Shown here: positions 46,537 to 55,839 of the stretch, in pieces
Layout: each line of letters begins with the position of its first letter
Numbering within the stretch: position 1 is the stretch's first letter
NCBI RefSeq assembly: GCF_001542405.1
Contig: NZ_LNCD01000051.1
Location: 93,733-157,732, forward strand
From: Rhizobium altiplani
Lineage (GTDB): Bacteria > Pseudomonadota > Alphaproteobacteria > Rhizobiales > Rhizobiaceae
DNA: 64,000 nt
Direction: 5' to 3'
Notes under the pieces: generated by a model
What the model was told of the DNA's origin: nothing
Seen by the model: only the letters and a program-made list of their open reading frames with translations
Databases searched by the model: none
Made by a program: the position numbers and the translations under genes

Positions 46537-47787
46537 ATGGAAGTCACGATTGTTGGTGGTGGGATCGGGGGGCTGGCGCTTGCTCTGATGCTGCACGAAA
46601 AAGGGATCCCATCCCGTGTTTACGAGGCCGCGCCCGAGCTGAAGGCGCTCGGCGTCGGCATCAATCTTCTGCCGCATGCCTCCCGCGAACTGTGCCAGCT
46701 CGGCCTCGAGGAAGAGCTTGCGAAGGTCGCCATCACGACCCGCGAGTCCGGTTTCTACAACCGCCACGGCCAGCATATCTTCACCGAGCCGACGGGTCGC
46801 CATGCCGGCTACGAATGGCCGCAATTCTCCATCCATCGCGGCGACCTGCACATGGTCCTCGTCGAGGCCTTCAAGCAGCGCATCGGCGCTGACCGCCTGA
46901 TGACCGGCTGGTCCTGCACCGGCTTCGACCAGGACGACAGCGGCGTGACCCTGCATTTCGTCGATCCGCGCGACGGTTCGGCCCGGCCGTCCGTCAAGGC
47001 CGAAATGGTCGTCAGCGCCGAGGGAATCCACTCCAGGATCCGCAAGCAGCTCTATCCGAACGAAGGTCCGCCGCGCTATTCCGGCATCAACATGTGGCGC
47101 GGCGTCACGCGCTGGAAGCCGTTCCTGACCGGCGCCAGCATGGTGCGCGTCGGCTGGCTCAACACCGCCAAGGTGCTGATCTACCCGATTCGCGACGATA
47201 TCGACGCCGAAGGCAATCAGCTCATCAACTGGGTCGTCGACATCGAGACCGACAAGTACAAGTCTCAGCGCGACTGGAACAAGCCGGGTCGCCTCGAAGA
47301 CTTCTTCGACGTCGTCAAGGACTGGAAATTCGACTGGCTCGATTGCCCGGCGATGTTCAAGGCCGCCGATGCGATCCTCGAATATCCAATGGTCGACCAG
47401 GACCCGCTGGACCAGTGGACCTTCGGTCGCCTGACGTTGCTCGGCGATGCCGCCCATCCGATGTATCCGCGCGGCGCGAATGGCTCGGCCCAGGCGATCC
47501 TCGATTGCCGCGCGCTGACCGACGCGCTCGTCCGTGAAGGCGATCCGATCAAGGCCATGCATGCCTATGAGGCGATCCGCCGCCCGGCAACCGCCAAGGT
47601 CGTGCTGACAAACCGCGCCAATCCGCCGGATGCGATCCTGCGCGAAGTCTTCTTGCGCACCGAGGACAAGCCGTTCGATCATATTGACGACGTCATTAGC
47701 CGTGAAGATCTCGAGCAGCTCTCCACAAACTATCAGCGCATTGCCGGTTATCATAAGGATAACCTCGCTGTACCGGCCGGGTCCTGA
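46537..47787 (+). CDS. FAD-dependent monooxygenase, PhzS-like
   Basis: A 416-residue class A flavin hydroxylase. It starts with the FAD motif V-T-I-V-G-G-G-I-G-G-L-A-L-A, has the Y-S-I-H-R-G-E/D-L strand (Q-F-S-I-H-R-G-D-L), S-A-E-G-I-H-S-R-I-R, and the second FAD motif L-L-G-D-A-A-H-P-M-Y-P-R-G-A-N-G. The G-I-N-M-W-R-G-V-T and Y-P-M-V-D-x-D-P-L segments match PhzS (5-methylphenazine-1-carboxylate monooxygenase) more than salicylate hydroxylase. It likely hydroxylates an aromatic acid, perhaps with decarboxylation. First gene of the cluster to 54708. Confidence 0.88.
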   Translation: MEVTIVGGGIGGLALALMLHEKGIPSRVYEAAPELKALGVGINLLPHASRELCQLGLEEELAKVAITTRESGFYNRHGQHIFTEPTGRHAGYEWPQFSIHRGDLHMVLVEAFKQRIGADRLMTGWSCTGFDQDDSGVTLHFVDPRDGSARPSVKAEMVVSAEGIHSRIRKQLYPNEGPPRYSGINMWRGVTRWKPFLTGASMVRVGWLNTAKVLIYPIRDDIDAEGNQLINWVVDIETDKYKSQRDWNKPGRLEDFFDVVKDWKFDWLDCPAMFKAADAILEYPMVDQDPLDQWTFGRLTLLGDAAHPMYPRGANGSAQAILDCRALTDALVREGDPIKAMHAYEAIRRPATAKVVLTNRANPPDAILREVFLRTEDKPFDHIDDVISREDLEQLSTNYQRIAGYHKDNLAVPAGS

Positions 47788-47823
47788 CGGACCCGGAGGA
47801 AAGACGTCGGTTGGGAGGCCTTC

Positions 47824-49569
47824 ATGTCATTGCAGGAAAGTACTTACGCCAAGATGGCGCAAAACCATGGACCCCTTGCGAGGATCAACGCGAAATGGCT
47901 GGTCATCGCGGCCGTGATCCTCGCCGTCGCGTGGCTCGCCCTCGTGCCGCTCGTCTTTCTGATCTGGCAGAGCTTCATGACCCCGGCGGCAGGCGATGTG
48001 CCTGCCGTCTTCACCCTCGATAATTACACAAAGGCCTTCAGCGATAGCCGCATCCTGCCGCTGTTCCGCAATTCGGTGATTTTCGCGACCGGCACGGCCT
48101 GTCTGTCGCTGACGATCGGCACGCTCTTCGCGTGGCTGAACGAGCGAACGAACACACCCTTCAAGATGCTCTTCTATGCGGCTTCGATCGTGCCGCTCGT
48201 CATCCCGTCGATCCTCTTCACCGTCTCCTGGATCATGATGGCGAGCCCGCAGATCGGCCTCTTCAATCTCATCCTGAAAAATACCTTCGGCATCGCCGGG
48301 CCGGTTTTCAACATCTACTCGATGGGCGGGATGATCTGGGTCGAGGGCCTGCATTATTCGCCGGTCGCCTTCCTGCTGATGTCGGCGGCCTTCCGCGCCA
48401 TGGACCCTTCGCTCGAGGAATCGGCGCTGATGTCCGGTGCTTCGATCTGGCAGATCCTCTTCCGGATCACGCTGAGGCTTGTCTGGCCGGCGCTGGTCGC
48501 AGCCTTCTTCATCATGTTCACGCGCTCGATCGAATCCTTCGAGGTCCCTGCGCTGCTCGGCACTCCCGTCGGCATCGAGGTCTTCACCTCGTCGATCTAT
48601 GACGCGATCCGCGAATATCCGAGCAATGTCGGCCTCGCTTCGTCCTATGCGATCCTTCTTCTGGTGATTGCCTCCTTCGGCATTTATTTCCAGTCGCGGC
48701 TGTCGACCAAGGGCAGCAAATATTCAACAGTCACCGGAAAGGGTTTTCGCCCGCGGCCGTTCGATCTTGGCCCGTGGCGCGTTCCTGCCGCCGTCCTGAT
48801 CGTCGTCTACATGGTGCTGGTGATTATCCTGCCGTTCCTGGTGCTTCTCTGGTCGTCCCTGAACAAATATTACAGCGTGCCCTCCTGGAGCGCGATGCAC
48901 CGGCTTTCCTTGAATGCCTATGTGACCGTCATCAACTATCCGGCCGTCGGCCAGGCGGTCTGGAACAGTGCGATCCTTGCCTTCAGCGCGGCGACCGGCC
49001 TGATGCTGTTGACAGCGGTGATCTCATGGATCGTCATTCGCACCAAGCTGCCGGGCCGCTGGCTGCTCGACAACCTTGCCTCGCTGCCGATGGTCTTCCC
49101 CGGTCTCGTGCTCGGCCTGTCGATCATGATTTTCTATCTTTATCTGGATATCGGCGTGTACGGCACGACCTGGATCATCCTGATCGCCTATCTCACCCGC
49201 TTCATGCCCTACGGCATTCGCTACAACACGACGTCGATGCTGCAGATCCACAAGGATCTTGAGGAATCCGCCGCCATGAGCGGTGCCTCCTGGGGCCAGA
49301 GCTTCTGGCGCATCGTCCTACCGCTCCTGAAGCCAGGCCTGGTGGCGGGCTGGATCTACATCGTAGTCGTCTCGATCCGTGAACTGTCGAGCTCGGTCCT
49401 TCTCTACAGCCCCGGCTCTGAGGTGGTCTCGGTGGTGATCTGGGAGCTCTGGCAGAACGGCCAGTATGTCGAACTCTCGGCCTTCGGCGTGATGATGATC
49501 CTGGTGTTGTTCACGATCGTCATGCTGGCCCAGTGGGTCGGCAAACGCTTCGGCGTCAAGGAGGCTTGA
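47824..49569 (+). CDS. ABC transporter permease, fused double domain (ferric/2-AEP type)
   Basis: A 581-residue inner-membrane protein with two BPD-type permease domains fused in one chain and about 12 spans. Each half has an EAA loop: E-E-S-A-L-M-S-G-A-S-I-W-Q-I-L-F in the first and E-E-S-A-A-M-S-G-A-S-W-G-Q-S-F-W in the second. Fused permeases like this serve iron(III), thiamine, putrescine and 2-aminoethylphosphonate importers. It belongs with the binding proteins and the ATPase coded downstream. Confidence 0.93.
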   Translation: MSLQESTYAKMAQNHGPLARINAKWLVIAAVILAVAWLALVPLVFLIWQSFMTPAAGDVPAVFTLDNYTKAFSDSRILPLFRNSVIFATGTACLSLTIGTLFAWLNERTNTPFKMLFYAASIVPLVIPSILFTVSWIMMASPQIGLFNLILKNTFGIAGPVFNIYSMGGMIWVEGLHYSPVAFLLMSAAFRAMDPSLEESALMSGASIWQILFRITLRLVWPALVAAFFIMFTRSIESFEVPALLGTPVGIEVFTSSIYDAIREYPSNVGLASSYAILLLVIASFGIYFQSRLSTKGSKYSTVTGKGFRPRPFDLGPWRVPAAVLIVVYMVLVIILPFLVLLWSSLNKYYSVPSWSAMHRLSLNAYVTVINYPAVGQAVWNSAILAFSAATGLMLLTAVISWIVIRTKLPGRWLLDNLASLPMVFPGLVLGLSIMIFYLYLDIGVYGTTWIILIAYLTRFMPYGIRYNTTSMLQIHKDLEESAAMSGASWGQSFWRIVLPLLKPGLVAGWIYIVVVSIRELSSSVLLYSPGSEVVSVVIWELWQNGQYVELSAFGVMMILVLFTIVMLAQWVGKRFGVKEA

Positions 49570-49603
49570 GGAGAAGCCTCGAGGATTGGCATGGGAGGAG
49601 AAA

Positions 49604-50665
49604 ATGCCTGAATTCATGAAGAATGTGCAGCGGCTCTGGCGCTGTGGGATGCTATTGGGAACCATTGCTGCGGCCGCCTTGGCCACTGGGGCCCACGCCC
49701 AGTCCAGCATCGACCAGATCGCCGGCTATACCGGCGCCGATCGGATGGACAAGCTGGTCGCCGCCGCAAAGCAGGAGGGCGCTCTAACGCTCTACACCGT
49801 CACCCCCGTCGAGGACGTGACCGTCATTACCAAGGCATTCGAAGCCAAGTACGGCACACAGGTGACCTTGTGGCGTGGCAGTTCCGAAGACGTCCTGCGG
49901 CGTGCCGTCGGCGAGTTGAAGGCCGGACGTCATGATGTTGATGTTATCGAGACGAACGGACCGGAACTCGAGGCGCTTCATCGTGAAAAGCTACTGCAAC
50001 CGATCCAGTCGCCGCTCTTTGCGGACATCTTTCCGGATGCCGTCCCGCCTCATCACGAATGGATCGGCAGCCGGCTGAACATCATCACCGCGGCCTACAA
50101 CACGAATGCAGTCAGCGAAGCGGACCTTCCGAAGTCATGGGAGGAACTGCTTGATCCGAAATGGGCCGGCAAGCTCGGCGTCGAGGCCGTTGCCTATGAC
50201 TGGCTCGCGACGGCCGCCGGAACCTTTCCGTCCAAAGAAAAGGGGATGGAATTCTTCCGCAAGCTATCGCAGACCGATCATCCGGGACTCTACAACGGCC
50301 ATCCCCTGCTGACCAATCTCGTTGTTTCCAGCGAGGTGCCGCTCGGCCTGACGGTCTATCTCTACAAGGTCGCGCAAATGGAAAAGGACGGTGCTCCGAT
50401 CAAGCGGTTCATGATCGGCCCGGCTATTGCCCGCATCAATGGCCTCGGCGTGGCGCGGACAGCGCCCCATCCAAATGCCGCGATCCTGTATCAGGATTTT
50501 ACCCTCACTGAAGGACAGAAGATCCTGGCGGAGAGACAATTTACGCCGACCAATATCAAGATCGCGCCGCTGCCTGAAGGCATGCAGGTCAAGGTGATCA
50601 ATCCGGATGCCGCCCTTGATAACCTGGGCGATTGGCGCGGCGAATTCGAAAAGACGTTCAAGTAA
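49604..50665 (+). CDS. ABC transporter substrate-binding protein 1
   Basis: A 353-residue periplasmic protein with a signal peptide ending A-T-G-A-H-A-Q-S. It is of the family 1/AfuA-FbpA type: L-T-L-Y-T-V-T-P-V-E-D-V at the first strand, then L-D-P-K-W-A-G-K-L-G and L-L-T-N-L-V-V-S-S-E-V-P near the hinge. It is clearly paralogous to the next protein. The tandem tyrosines that bind iron in FbpA are not evident, so an organic ligand is more likely than iron. GGGAGGAGAAA precedes the ATG. Confidence 0.9.
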   Translation: MPEFMKNVQRLWRCGMLLGTIAAAALATGAHAQSSIDQIAGYTGADRMDKLVAAAKQEGALTLYTVTPVEDVTVITKAFEAKYGTQVTLWRGSSEDVLRRAVGELKAGRHDVDVIETNGPELEALHREKLLQPIQSPLFADIFPDAVPPHHEWIGSRLNIITAAYNTNAVSEADLPKSWEELLDPKWAGKLGVEAVAYDWLATAAGTFPSKEKGMEFFRKLSQTDHPGLYNGHPLLTNLVVSSEVPLGLTVYLYKVAQMEKDGAPIKRFMIGPAIARINGLGVARTAPHPNAAILYQDFTLTEGQKILAERQFTPTNIKIAPLPEGMQVKVINPDAALDNLGDWRGEFEKTFK

Positions 50666-50703
50666 TTCCATCGGCGATCAAACCGAATACTCGGGAGGAG
50701 AAA

Positions 50704-51759
50704 ATGTTGCGATCGTTTAAAATGACTTCGGCCATCCGCTTGCTTGGCGGAATGGCGCTGCTGGGAGCCGTTGCCACAGGCTCTGCTTATGCGCAGTCGA
50801 GCCTTGCTGACCTCGCCAATTACAACGGCCCCGACCGCTTGGAGAAGCTAGCGGAGGCGGCCAAGGCGGAAGGCGAGCTGACGCTCTATACGGCAACGCC
50901 GGTCGAGGACGTCGCCGCCATCACCGATGCCTTCACCGCCAAATACGCTATCAAGGTCACCACCTGGCGCGGCAGCTCGGAGGACGTGCTGCGCCGTGCC
51001 GTCACCGAGATCAAGGCCGGTCGCTATGATGCCGACATCATTGAGACGAACGGGCCGGAACTCGAGGCCCTGCATCGCGAGAAGGTTTTCGAGCCGGTCA
51101 ATTCGGCCACCCTGGCCGATATCTTCCCGCAGGCCGTCACTGCCCACAAGGAGTGGGTCGGCAGCCGCCTGAACATCATCACTGCCTCCTACAACACGCA
51201 GCTCGTTTCCGACGCCGACGTGCCGAAGAGCTGGGATGATCTGCTCGATCCCAAGTGGTCCGGCAAGATCGGTCTCGAAGCCGAAGCCTATGACTGGCTG
51301 GCGACGATCGACCAGAGCTTCCCGAGCGAGCAGCAGGGTCTAGACTTCTTCCAGAAGCTTGCCAAGACCAACGGCATTTCGCTCCGCAAGGGTCATACGC
51401 TGCTGACCAACCTTGTCGTCTCCGGCGAAGTGCCGGTGTCGCTGACGAACTACCTCTACAAGGTCGACCAGATGAACAAGGACGGCGCGCCGATCCAGAA
51501 GCTGCAGCTCGGTCCCTCCGTCGCCCGTGTCAACGGCCTCGGTGTTGCCAAGACGGCGACGCATCCCGCCGCCGCGCTGCTCTTCCAGGAATTCACGCTG
51601 ACCGACGGCCAGAAGATTCTCGCCGATCGCGGCTTCACGCCCACGAATGTTAAGCTGGTGCCGCTGCCGGAAGGCCTGAACGTCCAGGTCGTCGACGGGG
51701 CGAAGATGCTGGATCAGCTCGCCAAGTGGCGCGATACCTTCAATGCGACAGTAAAATGA
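50704..51759 (+). CDS. ABC transporter substrate-binding protein 2
   Basis: A 351-residue paralogue of the protein coded just upstream, with its own signal peptide (S-A-Y-A-Q-S-S). Long identical runs are shared, for example W-R-G-S-S-E-D-V-L-R-R-A-V, I-E-T-N-G-P-E-L-E-A-L-H-R-E-K and G-S-R-L-N-I-I-T-A. The ribosome site (GGGAGGAGAAAATG) is also duplicated. Both probably feed the same permease, with different affinity or specificity. Confidence 0.9.
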   Translation: MLRSFKMTSAIRLLGGMALLGAVATGSAYAQSSLADLANYNGPDRLEKLAEAAKAEGELTLYTATPVEDVAAITDAFTAKYAIKVTTWRGSSEDVLRRAVTEIKAGRYDADIIETNGPELEALHREKVFEPVNSATLADIFPQAVTAHKEWVGSRLNIITASYNTQLVSDADVPKSWDDLLDPKWSGKIGLEAEAYDWLATIDQSFPSEQQGLDFFQKLAKTNGISLRKGHTLLTNLVVSGEVPVSLTNYLYKVDQMNKDGAPIQKLQLGPSVARVNGLGVAKTATHPAAALLFQEFTLTDGQKILADRGFTPTNVKLVPLPEGLNVQVVDGAKMLDQLAKWRDTFNATVK

Positions 51760-51854
51760 ACGGGCAGGGCGCCCCTCGTCCGAACGTGGGGCGCCGGCCT
51801 GATAGAAATTATCGGATCGATGATCCGACCGGCAGGGAATGTGAGGAGAATACC

Positions 51855-52961
51855 ATGCTGAGTGTGCAGGGTCTGAGCACGGAATATGCGGATGGCAAGG
51901 GCAAGGTCGTCAAGGCTGCCCAGGACGTGTCCTTCGAGGTGCCGCAGGGCAAGCTCTTTACGCTGCTCGGTCCCTCGGGCTGCGGCAAGACCACGACCCT
52001 GCGTTCGATCGCGGGCCTCGAACGTCCCGTCAAGGGCGCGATCACCGTCGATGGCAAGCCGGTCTTCGCCGCCGGCAAGGGCATCTTCATGGCGCCCAAC
52101 CATCGCAATTTCGGCATGGTCTTCCAGAGCTACGCTATCTGGCCGCATATGAGCGTCTTCGAGAACGCCGCCTTCCCATTGCACGTCGGCAAGACGAAAT
52201 TCTCCAAGAAGCAGATCGAGGAGAAAGTCGAACGCGTGCTGAACGCCGTCGCTCTTGGCGACTACGCCGGCCGCGAAGCGACCAGGCTTTCCGGCGGTCA
52301 GCAGCAGCGCCTGGCGCTCGCCCGCGCCCTCATCATGGAGCCGCGCCTGCTGCTTCTCGACGAGCCGCTGTCGAACCTCGACGCCAAGCTGCGCGAGATG
52401 ATGCGCTTCGAGCTGAAGCGGCTGCAGCGCGAACTTAACCTGACAACGCTCTACGTCACGCATGATCAGCAGGAGGCCTTGGCGCTGTCGCACCAGATCG
52501 CGGTGATGAATGCCGGCAAGGTCGTCCAGCTCGGCACGCCGCGCGAAATCTACGAGGCGCCCGCCGCCCGCTTCGTCGCCGACTTCATCGGCTCCAGCAA
52601 CTTCCTTGAGGGCAAGGTGCTCGGTCGCGGCCAGGAGACCGGCAGCTGGGCCGTCGAGACGCCGGCCGGCAAGATCGATGTCAGCGCCGAAGAGGCGCTT
52701 GACCTCAAGGACAATCTGACGGTCGCCGTGCGCCCGGAGAACATCCATCTCGTCGAACCGGACAAGGGCGAGAGCCTTTCGGGCAATGTCCTCGACGGCA
52801 TCGTCGACAGCAAGGTCTTCCTCGGCGAATGCGTCGACTACATCGTCAATGTCGGCAAGGCGAAGCTTCTGGCGCGCGTCCATCCGAGCGTCAGGACGCC
52901 GATCGGCGGGCGGATCCTCGTCAATATCAAGCCCGCGAAAGTCAACGTTATCCTGCGCTGA
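51855..52961 (+). CDS. ABC transporter ATP-binding protein
   Basis: A 368-residue ATPase of the spermidine/iron/2-AEP importer class. It has Walker A G-P-S-G-C-G-K-T-T, Q-loop V-F-Q-S-Y-A-I-W, signature L-S-G-G-Q-Q-Q-R, Walker B L-L-L-L-D-E-P, the D-loop S-N-L-D-A-K, and His in Y-V-T-H-D-Q. A TOBE-type C-terminal domain (from about residue 290, V-R-P-E-N-I-H-L-V) follows. It energises the fused permease. GTGAGGAGAATACC precedes the ATG. Confidence 0.95.
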   Translation: MLSVQGLSTEYADGKGKVVKAAQDVSFEVPQGKLFTLLGPSGCGKTTTLRSIAGLERPVKGAITVDGKPVFAAGKGIFMAPNHRNFGMVFQSYAIWPHMSVFENAAFPLHVGKTKFSKKQIEEKVERVLNAVALGDYAGREATRLSGGQQQRLALARALIMEPRLLLLDEPLSNLDAKLREMMRFELKRLQRELNLTTLYVTHDQQEALALSHQIAVMNAGKVVQLGTPREIYEAPAARFVADFIGSSNFLEGKVLGRGQETGSWAVETPAGKIDVSAEEALDLKDNLTVAVRPENIHLVEPDKGESLSGNVLDGIVDSKVFLGECVDYIVNVGKAKLLARVHPSVRTPIGGRILVNIKPAKVNVILR

Positions 52962-53003
52962 ACGCCAGCGCCTGTTTCCAGTGCCATATCCCAGGACAAT
53001 GCC

Positions 53004-53993
53004 ATGAGCCGCAAGCAGCTTTCTATCGCCACGACCGACTATGACCATTTCCGCGATCTGCGGCTCGGGACAGTGGTGCCCGAAGGCATCGACCTCACCT
53101 GGTCAATGCTAAGCCATCACGAGATCTTCGCCCGCTTCACCTTCAATCGCGAGTGGGACGTCAGCGAGCTTTCCTTCGCCAAGTTCATGGCGCAGGTGAG
53201 CCGGCCCGACAGCGACATCATCGGCCTGCCGGTCATCTGTTCGCGGCTCTTCCGCTTCAGCTCGTTCTACGTCAACAAGGCGAGCAACATCAAAAGCGTG
53301 GCCGACCTTAAGGGCAAGCGCGTCGGCTCGCCGGAATGGGCTCATTCGGCGGCCGTCTACATGCGCGGCTGGATGCATAACGAAGGCGGCGTCAAGCTGC
53401 AGGACGTCCACTGGTATCAGGCCGGCGCCAATGCGCCGGGCCGCGAGGAGAAGGTCGATCTTGCCTTGCCGGAAGGCGTAACGCTGACGCGCGTCGCCGA
53501 CAAGTCGCTGTCGGAGATGCTGGCCTCCGGCGAGATCGACTGTGCCATCATCGCCCGCCCGCCGACCTGCTTCCTCGAAGAGGACCCGCGCGTCGAACGC
53601 CTCTTCCCGAATTTCCTGGAGATCGAGGAGGATTATTACCAGGAGAGCGGCGTCTGGCCGATCATGCACATCATCGCCATGAAGAAGCATCTTCTCGACG
53701 AGAGCCCCTGGATCGCCCGCAATCTCTACAACGCCTTCGAGGAATCCAAGCGCCGCAGCCTGGAACGGCTCTTCGATCCGGCGGTCTCGCGCTATCCGCT
53801 TGCCTGGCTGCCGACCTATGCGCGGCGCATGCGCGACATCTTCGGCAGCGATCCGTTCCCGTTCGGTATCGAGAAGAACCGCAAGACTTTCGAGCAGATG
53901 CTGCTCTATACCCACCAGCAGGGCATCGCGAGCCGCCTGATGACGCCGGACGAGATCTTCCCGGCGGGCATCATGACCAAGTTTGTCGTCTGA
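53004..53993 (+). CDS. 4,5-dihydroxyphthalate decarboxylase-like protein
   Basis: A 329-residue protein without a signal peptide, of the periplasmic-binding-protein fold used by 4,5-dihydroxyphthalate decarboxylase (Pht5 type). Typical features are the start L-S-I-A-T-T-D-Y-D-H-F, L-S-F-A-K-F-M, L-P-V-I-C-S-R-L-F-R, S-V-A-D-L-K-G-K-R-V-G-S-P-E-W and a late I-A-R-P-P. In phthalate degradation this enzyme removes a carboxyl group. The true substrate here may be another aromatic acid, or the protein may be a binding protein. Confidence 0.8.
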   Translation: MSRKQLSIATTDYDHFRDLRLGTVVPEGIDLTWSMLSHHEIFARFTFNREWDVSELSFAKFMAQVSRPDSDIIGLPVICSRLFRFSSFYVNKASNIKSVADLKGKRVGSPEWAHSAAVYMRGWMHNEGGVKLQDVHWYQAGANAPGREEKVDLALPEGVTLTRVADKSLSEMLASGEIDCAIIARPPTCFLEEDPRVERLFPNFLEIEEDYYQESGVWPIMHIIAMKKHLLDESPWIARNLYNAFEESKRRSLERLFDPAVSRYPLAWLPTYARRMRDIFGSDPFPFGIEKNRKTFEQMLLYTHQQGIASRLMTPDEIFPAGIMTKFVV

Positions 53994-54000
53994 GGCTGCC

Positions 54001-54708
54001 ATGAGCGAACTTGCCAGCGATCTCGCCGAACTCGTCACCGCCAATCACATCCTCGCCCGCGAGGACGTGCTCGATGCCTTCGGCCATGTCAGCCTTCGCT
54101 CGCCGCAGGCCGACGGCGAATACTTCATCTCCCGCTCGCGCAGCCCCGAGCTGGTCGTGGTCGAGGATCTGCAGCGCTACGATCTCGACTCGAAGCTTCT
54201 CGGCGACGACGAGCGACGTGGCTATATCGAACGCGTCATCCATGGCGGCATCTACAAAGCGCGGCCGGACGTCAAGGCTGTCGCGCATTTCCACTCGCCG
54301 GCGATCATGCCCTTCTGTGTCGCCGATATCGTCTGGAAACCAGTGACACATCTCGGCGCGACGATCGGTACCGACGTCGCTCTCTGGGACAGCCAGGCGG
54401 AATTCGGCGATACCGACATGCTGGTTTCCACCGCCGATCAGGCAGCATCGCTTGCCTGGGCGCTCGCAAACAGCAATGCCGTCTTCCTGCGCGGTCACGG
54501 CGCAGTCGTCGTCGGCGGTACGTTGCGCGAGCTCGCCATGCGCACGATCCAGCTCTGCCGCAACGGTGATCTGCTGCTGCGATCGCTGCCCTTCGGCGGC
54601 GTGACGCCGCTGACGGCGGGTGAAATCGCGCTTTCTGGCGCGAAGAACCTCGAACCGCCGGTGCTCGCCCGCGCCTGGGATTACTGGGCGACGAGGGCCG
54701 GACACTGA
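54001..54708 (+). CDS. Class II aldolase/adducin family protein
   Basis: A 235-residue zinc-dependent lyase of the fuculose-aldolase fold. Metal-binding His pair A-H-F-H-S-P is near residue 98, and F-L-R-G-H-G-A-V-V-V-G-G carries the third His. Members include fuculose-phosphate aldolase and several decarboxylases for hydroxy-aromatic or keto acids. Being coded directly behind the decarboxylase-like gene (7 bases) suggests a later step of the same pathway. The ATG at 54001 is chosen. Confidence 0.88.
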   Translation: MSELASDLAELVTANHILAREDVLDAFGHVSLRSPQADGEYFISRSRSPELVVVEDLQRYDLDSKLLGDDERRGYIERVIHGGIYKARPDVKAVAHFHSPAIMPFCVADIVWKPVTHLGATIGTDVALWDSQAEFGDTDMLVSTADQAASLAWALANSNAVFLRGHGAVVVGGTLRELAMRTIQLCRNGDLLLRSLPFGGVTPLTAGEIALSGAKNLEPPVLARAWDYWATRAGH

Positions 54709-54897
54709 AGCCACGCGATCTGCGGCTGGCGATTTAGTGATTTGCAAGCCGCGGCTTTCCTGCCAGACTGAAAGCTTGCCGCCGGAATCGCGCCCGGATA
54801 CCAGGGGATGGCGACCTTCACGGAACGTGGAAGACCAGAGCCCGAGACCGGAAGCGTCTTGCGGTTGTCAGCCCATGGCCGTGGAGGAGATGGCCCC

Positions 54898-55839
54898 TTG
54901 CGAATTCGCCAAATCGAATCCTTTGTCAGCGTCTGCGAAATCGGCAGCATCACGCAGGCCGCCGCCGCGCTGAACATCGTACAGCCGGCGCTCGGCGCAC
55001 AGATCAACGCACTGGAGCAGGAGCTCGGCGTGCAGTTGCTGGAGCGCGGCCCGCGCGGCACGACGACGACGCCGGCCGGCCAGTATTTCCTCGAAGAGGC
55101 CAAGGAAATCCTCGATCGACTGGCCACCATCCGCCGTACGATCAAGCAGTTTGACCCAGCACAGGAAGAGCACATCTCGATCGGTCTCACCTCCAGCCTC
55201 TCGGCGCTGCTCGCCGGTCCGCTGGCACAGGAGTTCGGCCGTCAGAACTGGTCCGCCAAGGTCCAGATCGTCGAGGAGATGAGCCACCTGCTCGGCGAGC
55301 GCGTCGCCCGCGGCGATCTCGATTTCGCACTCGCTTTCAATGTCGAGCCGCGCAAGGGTATCAAGCAAACGGCCGTCCTCCGGGAATCCGTCTTCTTCAT
55401 CACTGGCCGAAAATCCGAGTTCGGTCAGGATGGACCGATCAACTTGATCGAGCTTGCCAAAGCGACCTTTGTCATTCCGACCGAGAAGGGCCAAATCATC
55501 AATCTCTTGAGACATGCGATGGAATTCTTCCACCTTCCGCTGAAGGTTGCCTACCAGATCGAATCCATGGATGCGATCAAGGGTCTGATCCTCGAAGGCA
55601 ACGCCTGCGCCGTGCTGCCCTATGGCACCGTGGCGCGCGAAGTGGAGGCGGGCACGCTGATCGCCCGGCGCATAGTCAATCCGCCGCTCGTGCGCACGCT
55701 CTATCTGATCCAGCCCTCTGGCCGGCCAAAGCCCGCACATGCCGGCTCGGCGCTGCACATCATCCAGGGCTTCATCAGCCATCTTGCCAAGAACGAGGCC
55801 TTCGAGATCGTTGAGCAGGAAGTAGCGCCAGCTGTGTAA
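54898..55839 (+). CDS. LysR family transcriptional regulator
   Basis: A 313-residue regulator. The N-terminal helix-turn-helix reads L-R-I-R-Q-I-E-S-F-V-S-V-C-E-I-G-S-I-T-Q-A-A-A-A-L, then Q-P-A-L-G-A-Q-I-N-A-L-E; the effector domain begins near residue 90 (I-S-I-G-L-T-S-S-L). The start is a TTG at 54898 with GGAGGAG nine bases before it; an ATG at 54808 would add an atypical 30-residue head. It is placed behind the catabolic and transport genes in the same direction and is the likely regulator of the cluster; the NAC/Cbl-like effector is unknown. Confidence 0.88.
   Translation: MRIRQIESFVSVCEIGSITQAAAALNIVQPALGAQINALEQELGVQLLERGPRGTTTTPAGQYFLEEAKEILDRLATIRRTIKQFDPAQEEHISIGLTSSLSALLAGPLAQEFGRQNWSAKVQIVEEMSHLLGERVARGDLDFALAFNVEPRKGIKQTAVLRESVFFITGRKSEFGQDGPINLIELAKATFVIPTEKGQIINLLRHAMEFFHLPLKVAYQIESMDAIKGLILEGNACAVLPYGTVAREVEAGTLIARRIVNPPLVRTLYLIQPSGRPKPAHAGSALHIIQGFISHLAKNEAFEIVEQEVAPAV

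Noticed and set aside
46489..47754. 421-codon minus-strand frame opposite the monooxygenase
   Set aside because: Antisense shadow; the plus-strand frame has both FAD motifs.
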